This document shows, piece after piece, positions 33,269-40,908 of a stretch of DNA of 45,944 bases. Positions within the stretch are counted from its first letter, which is position 1; each line of letters begins with the position of its first letter. The notes below the pieces were generated by a model. It had not been told where the DNA came from and ran no database searches. It saw nothing but the letters and a program-made list of their open reading frames with translations. The stretch is taken from positions 1 to 45,944 of the forward strand of contig JAKFYH010000038.1 in NCBI GenBank assembly GCA_021730945.1. Reading direction: 5' to 3'. A program made the position numbers and the translations under genes. This stretch comes from Acidobacteriota bacterium. GTDB lineage: Bacteria > Acidobacteriota > Vicinamibacteria > Vicinamibacterales > UBA2999.

Positions 33269-34291
33269 ATGCCGAGACTCCTCCTGATCGGGGCGCTGCT
33301 CTGCGCCTCGTGCGCCGGGCCGGAACCGGTGACGCCGCACCCCGTCGAGCGGTCGCGCCTGGCGATGGGATCGCAACTGCGGCTGCTGGCATGGACCACC
33401 GACGAGGCGTCGACCGTGGCGGCCTTCGACCAGGTGTTTCGCGAGTTTGACCGGCTCGAGTCGCTCCTCAGTATCTGGAAACCAGGCAGCGATGTCGTGC
33501 GCCTCAACCAGGCGGCCGGTGGCGCGCCGATTGCGATCAGCCCGGACACGGTGACCGTCCTCGAAGCCGCGGCCCAGGCCAGTGAGTGGACCGGCGGCAA
33601 GTTCGACATCACCTTCGGCGTCTACACCGACATCTGGAAGTTCGACCACGATCAGGACAACACCATTCCCGATCAGCGCGCGATCGACGCGCGGCGCACG
33701 CTGGTGGACGCCCGCCTGGTGCAGGTCGACCGGGCCGCGCGCACCGCCGCGATCGGCAAAGCCGGCGCCCGGATTCACCTCGGCGGCATCGGCAAGGGCT
33801 ATGCGGTGGATCGCGCGGCGGCGCTGCTGCGCGCACGCGGATTAGGCGACTTCCTGATTCAAAGCGGCGGGGACTTGTATGTCGCCGGCCAGAACGGCGC
33901 GATGCCGTGGAAGCTGGGGATCAACGACCCGCGCGGCGCCGCCAACCAGAGTTTCGCCACGGTCGAGATCAGCGACGGCACGCTCAGCACGTCGGGCGAC
34001 TACGAGCGCTTCTTCATCAAGGACGGCGTGCGTTATCACCACCTGATCGATCCTGACACCGGCGAGCCGGCCCGCGGCACCCGCAGCGTCACGATCGTCA
34101 CCGATAGCGCGATGCTCGCCGACGTGCTCTCGACCGGGGCCTTCATTCTCGGCCCGGCCGCCGGCATGGCTTTGATCGAACGGCTGCCCCGGGTCGAAGG
34201 CGTGATCGTGTCGGCCACCAACCAGGTGTTGGTTTCGAGCGGCCTCACCGGCCGGCTCACCCTGCTGGCTTCACCCACCGACACGCCCTAG
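33269..34291 (+). CDS. apbE: FAD:protein FMN transferase (ApbE)
   Basis: The 340-residue lipoprotein (lipobox CASC near residue 15) is an ApbE-type flavin transferase. It covalently attaches FMN to a Ser or Thr of extracytoplasmic proteins, using FAD and magnesium. Motifs are MGSQLRL, the LSIWKPGSDVVRLNQAAGG segment, DITFGVYTDIWKF, IHLGGIGKGYAVDRAAALLRARG, LIQSGGDLYVAG, STSGDYERFF and HHLIDPDTGEPARGT with TDSAMLADVLSTGAFILG. A FMN-binding protein lies nearby (36514-37059) on the other strand, the likely target. The gene is convergent with the DAACS symporter, with 7 bases between stops. Confidence 0.93.
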   Translation: MPRLLLIGALLCASCAGPEPVTPHPVERSRLAMGSQLRLLAWTTDEASTVAAFDQVFREFDRLESLLSIWKPGSDVVRLNQAAGGAPIAISPDTVTVLEAAAQASEWTGGKFDITFGVYTDIWKFDHDQDNTIPDQRAIDARRTLVDARLVQVDRAARTAAIGKAGARIHLGGIGKGYAVDRAAALLRARGLGDFLIQSGGDLYVAGQNGAMPWKLGINDPRGAANQSFATVEISDGTLSTSGDYERFFIKDGVRYHHLIDPDTGEPARGTRSVTIVTDSAMLADVLSTGAFILGPAAGMALIERLPRVEGVIVSATNQVLVSSGLTGRLTLLASPTDTP

Positions 34292-34298
34292 CGTGGGG

Positions 34299-35552
34299 CT
34301 AGCTGGCCGCAGCCTCGGCGGCCGGCTCGCGGAACTCGCCTTCCCACTTGGCGACGACCACTGATGCCAGGCAGTTGCCGACGACGTTGGTCATGGTGCG
34401 CCCCATGTCCATCAGCGCATCGACGCCCAGAATCAAGGCCACGCCTTCGATCGGCAGGTTGAAGCTGGCCAGCGTGGCGGCCAGGATCACCAGCGCCGCC
34501 CGCGGCACGCCGGCCACGCCCTTGCTGGTCAGCATCAGGGTAAACATCATCGTCACCTGCTGGCCAATCGTCAGGTCGACGCCGGCCGCCTGGGCCACGA
34601 AGACCGAGGCCAGCGACAGGTAGAGCGTGGTGCCGTCGAGGTTGAAGCTGTAGCCGAGCGGCAGGATGAACGAGACGATGCGGCGCGGCACGCCGAAGGC
34701 TTCGACGCATTCCATCGCCCGCGGCAGCGCCGCTTCGCTTGAGGTGGTGGAGAAGGCAATCAGCGCCGGCTCCTTGATGGCCTTGAAGAAGCCGACGATC
34801 GGAATGCGGAAAATCAGCATGACCGGGATCAGCACGATGGCAAAGAACACCGCGAGCGCCACGTAGAGAGTGAAGATCAGGTACGCGAGGTTCTGCAGCA
34901 CCTGCAGGCCGCTGGTGCCGATGGTATAGGCAATCGCCGCGCCGACGCCGATCGGGGCGTAGAGCATGACAATGTGCGTGACCTTGAACATCGCCTCGGT
35001 CAGCGACTCACACCACTCGATCATCGGCTTGGCCTTCTCGCCCACCATGCCCAGGCCAATCGCGAAGATGATGCTGAAGACAACGATCTGCAGCACGTCG
35101 CCGGTGGCCATCGCCTCGATGACCGACCGCGGCACGACGTGCAGGAGGATCTGGTCCCAGGTCTGGGCCGCCGTCGAGATCACCGGCGCCCCGGTGGGCG
35201 CCGGCAAGACCATGCCGACGCCGGGCTTCATGATATTGACCGCGAGCAGGCCGAGCACCAGCGCCAGCGTCGTGACGACCTCGAAATAGATGATCGCGCG
35301 CAGGCCCATGCGGCCGACGTCCTTGAAGTGCCCGGCGCCGGCGATGCCCGCCACCAGCGTGCCGAACAGCAACGGCGCGATGATCATCTGGATCATGCGG
35401 ATGAAGATCTGGCTGAACGGCCGGATATAGTCGGCCACGCTCTTGTCGGTGACGCTGATGATGTAACCGACGATCAGGCCCACCACCAGGCCGATCATGA
35501 TCTGGGCGGTGGGGGAAATGCGGGGCTTCGAAGCGGCGGCGGATGTCGACAT
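34299..35552 (-). CDS. Dicarboxylate/amino acid:cation symporter (DAACS)
   Basis: The 417-residue membrane protein belongs to the GltP/DctA family, which takes up glutamate, aspartate or C4-dicarboxylates with protons or sodium. It shows FIRMIQMIIAPLLFGTLVAGIAG early on. The hairpin-1 serine-rich motif reads ALIAFSTTSSEAALPRAMECVEAFGVPRRIVSFILPLGYSFNLDGTTLYL, with the NLDGT helix-7 motif. MMFTLMLTSKGVAGVPRAALVILAATL holds hairpin 2, and GVDALMDMGRTMTNVVGNCLASVVVA the substrate-binding Asp and Asn of helix 8. The N-terminal ATG at 35552 precedes a short hydrophilic tail. It follows the NosR-like pair after a hairpin repeat. Confidence 0.92.
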   Translation of the reverse strand: MSTSAAASKPRISPTAQIMIGLVVGLIVGYIISVTDKSVADYIRPFSQIFIRMIQMIIAPLLFGTLVAGIAGAGHFKDVGRMGLRAIIYFEVVTTLALVLGLLAVNIMKPGVGMVLPAPTGAPVISTAAQTWDQILLHVVPRSVIEAMATGDVLQIVVFSIIFAIGLGMVGEKAKPMIEWCESLTEAMFKVTHIVMLYAPIGVGAAIAYTIGTSGLQVLQNLAYLIFTLYVALAVFFAIVLIPVMLIFRIPIVGFFKAIKEPALIAFSTTSSEAALPRAMECVEAFGVPRRIVSFILPLGYSFNLDGTTLYLSLASVFVAQAAGVDLTIGQQVTMMFTLMLTSKGVAGVPRAALVILAATLASFNLPIEGVALILGVDALMDMGRTMTNVVGNCLASVVVAKWEGEFREPAAEAAAS

Positions 35553-35573
35553 CGCAGGGAATTCTACAAGAGA

Positions 35574-35623
35574 CCAGGAGATCAGGAGCATTTACTTTGG
35601 CTCCTCGCCTCCTCAACTCCTGT
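35574..35623 (-). repeat. ACAGGAG...AGGAG inverted repeat directly after a stop codon
   Basis: On the minus strand the TAA of the 4Fe-4S gene (35626-35624) runs directly into ACAGGAGTTGAGGAGGCGAG, and the partner arm GCTCCTGATCTCCTGGT follows nine bases later. The arms pair imperfectly. The same core, ACAGGAG-N3-AGGAG, follows the doxX-like gene in the same orientation. Confidence 0.75.
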
Positions 35624-36514
35624 TTATCGAACGGGCTGGAGTGGCAGGTAGGCGATCTTTCTCGAGTTGTATTCGATGATCCGCCAGTGCGGACACTTGG
35701 CGGTGTCGGCATACAGCCGCTCACAGTCGTCGCAGCGGACGCACTCGGTGACCAGGATCTTCGGCCCCTCGATCGCGCCCCACTGGCAGGTCTTCTGGCA
35801 CATCGTGCAGGTGTTGCACTCCGACCAGCGCTTGATCCGGAACACGGTGAGATACGACAGCAGTCCGAGCGTGGCGCCGACCGGGCACAGGAAACGGCAA
35901 TACACGTTGCGGACAAAGACCGTCACCAGCAGCAGCGCCGCCACGCCCAGCCACATCGCGGTGGTGCCGAACAGGCCGAACAGCCAGAACGGCTCGACGA
36001 AGCGATAGATCAGCAGGTCGTGGGTCAGCAGGTAGTAGCCCAGGACCGCGGCAAGCAGGCCGAACTTGATCAGGCTGGCCCGCTTTTCCATGCCGCGCGG
36101 GACGTCGAATCGCCAGCGGTCGGGCAGCACCACGTCGAGCGCCTGGGTCAAGGCGCCGTAGGCGCAGATCCGCCCGCAATAGAGCCGGCCCCACAAGATG
36201 GTGGAGACGACGGTGAAGCCGAAGAACAGGTACCAGGCGATGTTGTACTTCGGCACCGGCCAGTTCCAGTCGAGGATGCCGAAGATGTTGGTGATCGAAA
36301 TCAGGTAGCTCTTCGCAAACCCCATGTAGCCGATGGCGAGCGCGAACGTCACCAGCTTGAGCGGTACGCTCTTGCGGGAGAAGCTGACCCAGGCAAACGC
36401 CAGGAACGCAGCCAGCAGGGCGATGTCGAGGTACTGCGGTCCGAGGATGTCGGCCCAGGTTTCGGCCGCGATTTCCTCGAACCCCCACGGGTCGTCGGCC
36501 GGCTGTCCAAGCAT
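35624..36514 (-). CDS. Membrane 4Fe-4S protein, C-terminal half of a split NosR/NirI-like protein
   Basis: The 296-residue protein has about six helices. Two CxxxCP/A-type motifs sit at the membrane face (LYCGRICAYGALTQ near 110 and VYCRFLCPVGATLG near 210). A C-terminal ferredoxin-like domain follows with CNTCTMCQKTC and CVRCDDC, enough Cys for two 4Fe-4S clusters. This is the transmembrane and iron-sulfur half of NosR, NirI or PceC-like proteins, which carry electrons across the inner membrane. The flavin half is the preceding gene, whose TGA overlaps this ATG by one base (TGATG). A GTG at 36517 is an alternative start. Confidence 0.85.
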   Translation of the reverse strand: MLGQPADDPWGFEEIAAETWADILGPQYLDIALLAAFLAFAWVSFSRKSVPLKLVTFALAIGYMGFAKSYLISITNIFGILDWNWPVPKYNIAWYLFFGFTVVSTILWGRLYCGRICAYGALTQALDVVLPDRWRFDVPRGMEKRASLIKFGLLAAVLGYYLLTHDLLIYRFVEPFWLFGLFGTTAMWLGVAALLLVTVFVRNVYCRFLCPVGATLGLLSYLTVFRIKRWSECNTCTMCQKTCQWGAIEGPKILVTECVRCDDCERLYADTAKCPHWRIIEYNSRKIAYLPLQPVR

Positions 36515-37059
36515 CACTGCTTGATCGAGTCCGGCGTGAGGAAGGTCTTGGCCATGATGCGCGAGGCGTCACGCAGCGCCCGCGCCGCGCCGTTCATGGT
36601 GATCGACGCCCGCGACACCGCGGCGATGTCGCCGCCGACACGGAACGGGTCGCGAATGCTCTTCTGCTTGAACTGCTGCACGAACGGCGGCGGGTCGATC
36701 GAGAAGTAGCCGTAGGGTTCGGAGTTGTAGTCCACGACGACGCCCTGGATGATGCCGCGGATGTCCATGCCGACCAGGAAGTGGATGGGGCCGTGGTAGG
36801 CGCGCTCGTTGGGCACGACGTCCGTGGTCCAGAAGATGTAGCCGATCGGCGGCGCCGCCGGATTGGCCTTGGGATCCTCGCCGTAGACCTTGTAGTGCAG
36901 CGGCGTGCCGCCAAACGCCGAGAAACCGCCGGCATTGGGAAACAGGGTCTTGAAGTGCGGCTCGGGCCGGGGATTGGTGAAGATCCGCTTGGATTGCGCG
37001 GCCAGAGTAACCAGACCGGCCGTACTGAGCAGCAAAATGAGGACGCCGAATCGTTTCAA
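36514..37059 (-). CDS. Secreted FMN-binding protein, N-terminal half of a split NosR-like protein
   Basis: The 181-residue protein starts with TTG at 37059, supported by a GGAGGG ribosome site 4 bases upstream. A signal peptide (LILLLSTAGLVTLAAQ) precedes an FMN-binding fold with HYKVYGEDPKANPAAPPIGYIFWTTDVVPNERAYHGPIHFLVGMDIRGIIQGVVVDYNSEPYGYF. Near the end comes DIAAVSRASITMNGAAR, which matches the NosR-type flavinylation site (VSRAT/S...T), with Thr as the likely FMN attachment residue. ApbE at 33269-34291 would load it. The product should pass electrons to or from the membrane iron-sulfur protein encoded just downstream. Confidence 0.8.
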   Translation of the reverse strand: MKRFGVLILLLSTAGLVTLAAQSKRIFTNPRPEPHFKTLFPNAGGFSAFGGTPLHYKVYGEDPKANPAAPPIGYIFWTTDVVPNERAYHGPIHFLVGMDIRGIIQGVVVDYNSEPYGYFSIDPPPFVQQFKQKSIRDPFRVGGDIAAVSRASITMNGAARALRDASRIMAKTFLTPDSIKQ

Positions 37060-37126
37060 CCAACCCTCCGTCGGAACCCGCTCAGCATACGCGGTTTCGG
37101 GTCGAAACTGGTATCGTTACCGGCCT

Positions 37127-37948
37127 ATGCCCAGCCACCTTCGCGTCACGATCCTGAGTACGGCCTTCCTCATTCTGCTATCGGCGGGAGTCCGGGCACA
37201 AACGCCTACGCTCCCCTACGACCACGTCCACCTCAACGTGCCCGACGCGGCGGCCGCCTCGGCGTGGTACGAAACCCACTTCGGCGGCCGGCGCATCACC
37301 GAAGCGCCCAACCGCATCATGTTCGGCAGCACCCGCCTCATGTTCCTGATCGCCAAGGAGGCCAAGCCGAGCGCCGGCGGCGCCATCGACCACCTCGGCT
37401 TTTCGGTCGTCGACCTCGACGCCAAGATGAAGGAGTTCGAGGCGGCGGGCGTCAAGATTACGACCCCCGCGCGCGACGTGGCCGGGCTGTTCAAGCTCGC
37501 CTTCATTGAAGACCCCTGGGGCACGCGCATTGAAGTCGTGCAGGACCCCGAGCTGCTGGGCCTGCACCACATCCACATGCGCGCACCGAATCCGGACGAA
37601 GCGTTCGCCTGGCTGCTCGACAAGTTCGGCGGCAAGCGGCAGCAGTTGAAGGGCCGCATCGACGCGGTGCGCTACGACGCCGAGGGCTTCAGCAGCATGT
37701 GGATCCTGATCACCAAGGGCGAGGCCGAACCGAGCCAGGGCCGCGCCATCGATCACATCGGCTGGCGCTCGACCGGCGCCCTCGCCGACACCATGAACGC
37801 ACTGACGGCCAAGGGCGCGGTCGCCACCAGCCAGCCGCGGCCGCTGGCGCTGCCCAATGGGCCGTCGATCAACTTTGCCTATGTCGCCGGCCCGGCCGGC
37901 GCGCGCATCGAACTGGTCGAGCGGCCCGGCCTGAAGCCGGGACAGTGA
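37127..37948 (+). CDS. Secreted double-domain VOC (glyoxalase-like) protein
   Basis: The 273-residue protein has a signal peptide (AFLILLSAGVRAQ) and two vicinal oxygen chelate domains, each made of paired beta-alpha-beta units. The first runs YDHVHLNVPDAAAASAWYETHFGG to EDPWGTRIEVVQDP, the second LHHIHMRAPNPDEAFAWLLDKFGG to AGPAGARIELVERP. His in DHVHL and IDHLGF and Glu in RIEVV are the usual metal ligands. VOC proteins include lactoylglutathione lyases and extradiol dioxygenases; secretion of one is unusual. Its stop is one base from the stop of the convergent PEGA-like gene. Confidence 0.85.
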   Translation: MPSHLRVTILSTAFLILLSAGVRAQTPTLPYDHVHLNVPDAAAASAWYETHFGGRRITEAPNRIMFGSTRLMFLIAKEAKPSAGGAIDHLGFSVVDLDAKMKEFEAAGVKITTPARDVAGLFKLAFIEDPWGTRIEVVQDPELLGLHHIHMRAPNPDEAFAWLLDKFGGKRQQLKGRIDAVRYDAEGFSSMWILITKGEAEPSQGRAIDHIGWRSTGALADTMNALTAKGAVATSQPRPLALPNGPSINFAYVAGPAGARIELVERPGLKPGQ

Positions 37949-37949
37949 C

Positions 37950-38366
37950 CTACTCGCGCTCGAGGCGGACGCTGAGCGCGGTGACGTGCAGGAAGATCAT
38001 CATCAGCCACCCGGCCGCGGGCATGCAATTGCGGCACTGCAGGCGCACATGCTCGCCCGGCACGGCGTCGACCTCGATGGTGTGAGAAAAGAGCGTGTTG
38101 AAGGCCCGGATGCGATGGTGTCCGGGCTCGATCTCGCCGGTCACCGGGCGGCCGTACCGCACCTTCCCCCACGGCACCTCATCCACGAACAAATAGACCT
38201 GTCGGTCCTGGAAGTCGCCGTTGGAGTTCCGGGAGATTGTCAGGTGCGCCCGGTTGAGCTGGACGACAGGCGGGACCGGCGCGGCCTCGGCTCCCTGCCA
38301 GGCCCGCTGCCAGGCGGCAATATCCCACGTGTCGTCGAGAACCGTCGCAGGGGCGGCCGGTGCCAT
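37950..38366 (-). CDS. Small PEGA-like beta protein, paralogue 2
   Basis: The 138-residue protein is the second copy of the family seen at 32921-33244. After a unique N-terminal 45 residues (DDTWDIAAWQRAWQGAEAAP) it repeats the shared part: LTISRNSNGDFQDRQVYLFVDEVPWGKVRYGRPVTGEIEPGHHRIRAFNTLFSHTIEVDAVPGEHVRLQCRNC. A terminal helix follows (GWLMMIFLHVTALSV). Here the Cys pair is CRNC, where the other has a single CEN. It stands alone, not next to a VanZ-like gene. The start at 38366 is chosen because earlier in-frame codons lack a ribosome site. The function is unknown. Confidence 0.65.
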   Translation of the reverse strand: MAPAAPATVLDDTWDIAAWQRAWQGAEAAPVPPVVQLNRAHLTISRNSNGDFQDRQVYLFVDEVPWGKVRYGRPVTGEIEPGHHRIRAFNTLFSHTIEVDAVPGEHVRLQCRNCMPAAGWLMMIFLHVTALSVRLERE

Positions 38367-38504
38367 CGGCCAAGAATACGATCGCAGACAACAAGTGGAG
38401 CGAATTTCATCGTTTTGCCATCCCGGGGATGAAACGCCGGAGGCCCGGTCCCCGTAACACCTGAAGGGCCGATAGCCTGACCGGCCCAAGAACGCGAAGG
38501 AATC

Positions 38505-39632
38505 ATGACCGCCCGATTGGCTGCGACCACCATCCTGGCCGCAGCGATAGTTTCGTCAACCGCCCTCACCACGGCGGTGCCCTATGCCGCCGCCCCCGTG
38601 CCACGGGCGACGCTCACCGCCGCAACGCCGCTGCTATTGCCTGGCAATGTCGACTCGAACAGCCCCTTGGTGTGGGACCTCGAAGATGGCCAGTCGCGGC
38701 TGTTCGTCATGACTTCCCACAGCGGTGTGCCGTCGATCGGCGCCGGAGGCGCGGTCGACCGGCTTGCCAAGCTGGGCGACATCTCCCTGTTGCCGCATCC
38801 CGGCTACGGCGTGTGGATGGAGGCGATGGTCCGTGACGACGTGGCGACGTGGTACGGTTTCTACCACAACGAATGGCCGGCGACCGCGTGCGGACGCCCG
38901 GATCGCTTCGTGCCGCGGATCGGCGCCGCCAAGTCCACCGACCGTGGCCGCAGCTGGCAGGACCTGGGTGTCATCCTGCAAGCGACCCAGAATACCGTCG
39001 GCTGTGAGTCGACCAACCGTTACGTGATCGGCGGGGTCGGCGATCTCAGCGTCATGCTCGACGCCAACAAGCAGTATCTCTATGTCTTCTACAGCCAGTA
39101 CCAGAAAGACGTGACCTCGCAGGGCGTGGCAGTGGCGCGCATGGCGTGGGCCGATCGCGATCGCCCGGCCGGGCGCCTGGCCATCTGGCGCGGCGGCATC
39201 TGGGAACCCAACGCCGGCCGCCGCGAGTTGTCGGACCTGCTGCCTGGCGCCTTGCGCCGGCGGCTCGAGTGGACCTATCCGGCGGCGACGCCGCTCCAGG
39301 TCACGACGCAGGCCTGGCACGATGGCAACGACAAGGTCGATGCGTTCTGGGGGCCGGCGGTGCACTGGAACACGGCAATCGAGCAGTACGTGATGCTGCT
39401 CAACCGTGCCAGGGACGAGAACTATACCCAGGAGGGCATCTACGTCTCGTTCGCGCCGCGCCTCGACGACCCGGGGTTGTGGTCGCCGCCGCAGAAGCTG
39501 TTGAACGGCGGCAAGTGGTACCCGCAGGTCGTCGGTTCGTCCCCCGGTACCGGGACCGACAAAATAGCCGGCGCGTCGGCGCGTTTCTTCCTGAGCGGGC
39601 GCTCAGATTGGATGATTAACTTCGCGAAGTGA
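38505..39632 (+). CDS. Secreted beta-propeller (sialidase/GH43-like fold) protein
   Basis: The 375-residue protein has a signal peptide (LAATTILAAAIVSSTALTTA). A propeller-like repeat structure follows: a first blade SPLVWDLEDGQSRLFVMTSHSG, a BNR-like SAKSTDRGRSWQDLGVIL segment (Asp-box style S.D.G.SW), then VMLDANKQYLYVFYSQY and AVHWNTAIEQYVMLLNRARDENYTQEGIYVSFA. It resembles the five-bladed glycosidase or sialidase-like fold, but I cannot see a secure set of catalytic acids. A carbohydrate-related role is possible only. Its TGA is followed within about 10 bases by the 18-bp tandem repeat. A GAAGG ribosome site precedes the ATG. Confidence 0.6.
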   Translation: MTARLAATTILAAAIVSSTALTTAVPYAAAPVPRATLTAATPLLLPGNVDSNSPLVWDLEDGQSRLFVMTSHSGVPSIGAGGAVDRLAKLGDISLLPHPGYGVWMEAMVRDDVATWYGFYHNEWPATACGRPDRFVPRIGAAKSTDRGRSWQDLGVILQATQNTVGCESTNRYVIGGVGDLSVMLDANKQYLYVFYSQYQKDVTSQGVAVARMAWADRDRPAGRLAIWRGGIWEPNAGRRELSDLLPGALRRRLEWTYPAATPLQVTTQAWHDGNDKVDAFWGPAVHWNTAIEQYVMLLNRARDENYTQEGIYVSFAPRLDDPGLWSPPQKLLNGGKWYPQVVGSSPGTGTDKIAGASARFFLSGRSDWMINFAK

Positions 39633-39637
39633 AACAG

Positions 39638-39699
39638 GCCGGGAGGGCGCTACTTGTCGGGAGGGCACTGCTGGTCGGGAGGGCACTCCTGGTCGGGAT
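39638..39699 (+). repeat. 18-bp tandem repeat array, locus 2
   Basis: Three units close to GGCACTGCTTGTCGGGAG stand at 39646-39663, 39664-39681 and 39682-39699, after a partial one. The array begins about 6 bases past a stop codon, in the same orientation relative to the upstream gene as locus 1 (10619-10681). It encodes GRALLVG repeats in one frame, probably by chance. Confidence 0.85.
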
Positions 39700-39765
39700 T
39701 GTGATTCTTGCCGGGGGTGCTTTTCTCCCGGCGCAAGCGCCCGAGCGACCGGCGCCGACCCGGAC

Positions 39766-40087
39766 GTGCCCCGGCACGATCGTCCGTGCCTCGAGCCCGT
39801 CGATGAACTCGAGCGTGCGCACCCAGCCGGTGGGATACGCCACGCTCGGCGTCTTCCGCGCGCTGCTCTAGCAAGGGGCCGCCGCGCGCGCCCGCGGCCT
39901 GGATCCGGACACCGCCCGCACCGCAATCATGCCGGGACTGCGCGACCTGATGGTGCAGATCACGGGCGATGCACCCGGCGCCAATAACGCGTTCACCACC
40001 CAACTGGTGGACTGGTTCCTGCACCGCGTCTACGACGAGCGCGCGGGGCCGCTGAGCGACGCCATCGCGCCGATCCCGGCCAAGTAG
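39766..40087 (+). pseudogene. Rearranged remnant of an MBL-fold metallo-hydrolase gene
   Basis: No intact gene spans this stretch. The plus frame from about 39842 reads TLGVFRALL, an in-frame TAG (39869-39871), then QGAAARARGLDPDTARTAI...QLVDWFLHRVYDE to a TAG at 40085-40087. This looks like the C-terminal helices of an MBL-fold hydrolase. The piece that should precede it, AYPTGWVRTLEFIDGLEARTIVPGH, is present but on the minus strand (about 39840-39766). A small inversion plus a nonsense change fits. Upstream the frame only holds the repeat array. The MBL identity rests on these short matches. Confidence 0.45.
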
Positions 40088-40120
40088 GGCCGCAGAGTCA
40101 CAGCCGCAGCGTGGTTGTCT

Positions 40121-40216
40121 CACGAAGGTTCCATCGCGAAGGTTCCATCACGAAGGTTCGATCACGAAGGTTCGATCACGAAGGTTCCATCACAAAGGTT
40201 CGATCACTAGGGTTCG
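40121..40216 (-). repeat. 14-bp tandem repeat overlapping a stop codon
   Basis: Units close to GGTTCGATCACGAA stand at 40127, 40141, 40155, 40169, 40183, 40197 and, partial, 40211. The stop codon of the XRE-like gene (40209-40207) and its last codons for Glu-Pro lie inside the array, so the repeat has replaced or extended the gene end. Confidence 0.88.
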
Positions 40217-40407
40217 TCGTCGAGGAAGAAGAGGGCCTCCACCGGCTGGGCGAAGAGCCGGGCCGCCTTCAGGGCCAGTGGCAAGCTGGGGTCGTACTTG
40301 CCGGTTTCGATCGCGTTGATGGTCTGGCGCGACACCGCGAGTCGGGTCGCCAGTTCGGCCTGCGACCAGTCCCGTTCAGCGCGCAGCACCTTCAGGCGGT
40401 TTCTCAT
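40207..40407 (-). CDS. Small XRE-family HTH regulator
   Basis: The 66-residue protein is a single Cro/C1-type helix-turn-helix: MRNRLKVLRAERDWSQAELATRLAVSRQTINAIETGKYDPSLPLALKAARLF, then QPVEALFFLDDEP. Such short regulators are typically encoded with a small membrane protein and control their own operon. Here the ATG overlaps the stop of the membrane-protein gene by 4 bases, and a perfect palindrome lies upstream of that gene (40909-40935). The last two residues come from the 14-bp repeat. Confidence 0.9.
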   Translation of the reverse strand: MRNRLKVLRAERDWSQAELATRLAVSRQTINAIETGKYDPSLPLALKAARLFAQPVEALFFLDDEP

Positions 40408-40883
40408 TGATAGCGCCGCCTCGCCCGCCACAGGCCGAAGTAGTACAGCAAGGGCATCATCAGCCACCCGTGCCGGTAGCCGAAATCATCCAGGCCGCGC
40501 GGCATGGCCACGTCGAGCAGCCCCATCGTCATGTAGGCCACAATCGCCAGCGGAAAGGCCAGGGCCAACGCCTCGAACTCGATCCGCCGCTGGAGTTCGT
40601 CCATCGACCGCACGCCCTTCATCCACACCCAGAGGTAGTAGATGAAGAAGGGGATCGGCAGGAGCGCGATCAGGACGCGCGCTGTCTGGTCCACGATGCC
40701 CAGCGCGAGAATGCCGCGCGATAGCAAGTAGACCGAAATCCAGAACAGGCCGGCCACCAGCAGTCTGAGCCCGAAGAGGGTATGGGTTTCCTCGACCGCG
40801 GCCTCGCCGCGTGCGACCGCGCGCGACACGTCAGCCTTGGCGGCGGTGAGCCTTCGTCGAAGGTGGAAAAAGATGGGTACCAT
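40404..40883 (-). CDS. Membrane protein paired with an XRE regulator
   Basis: The 159-residue protein has four hydrophobic segments (LFGLRLLVAGLFWISVYLLSRGI, VLIALLPIPFFIYYLWVWM, ALALAFPLAIVAYMTMGLLD, GWLMMPLLYYFGLW). A charged N-terminal stretch precedes them and a basic tail ends it. It resembles the DUF2178-like partners of small HTH regulators; no enzymatic motif is visible. The ATG at 40883 is chosen because AGGAG stands 6 bases upstream; longer starts lie within the upstream palindrome. It is translationally coupled to the regulator gene. Confidence 0.7.
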   Translation of the reverse strand: MVPIFFHLRRRLTAAKADVSRAVARGEAAVEETHTLFGLRLLVAGLFWISVYLLSRGILALGIVDQTARVLIALLPIPFFIYYLWVWMKGVRSMDELQRRIEFEALALAFPLAIVAYMTMGLLDVAMPRGLDDFGYRHGWLMMPLLYYFGLWRARRRYQ

Positions 40884-40908
40884 CGGCAACTCCTGCACCG
40901 ATAGTAAC

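Noticed and set aside
39629-39871. An 80-residue plus-strand protein with GRALLVG repeats and a signal-like helix
   Set aside because: Its start is the 18-bp repeat array and the rest is antisense to MBL-fold sequence, so it is unlikely to be a real gene.
40121-40216. CRISPR array
   Set aside because: Units of 14 bases follow each other with no spacers, and no cas genes are near.
40111-40410. Open frame across the 14-bp array on the plus strand
   Set aside because: It consists of translated repeat and antisense XRE gene, with no domain.
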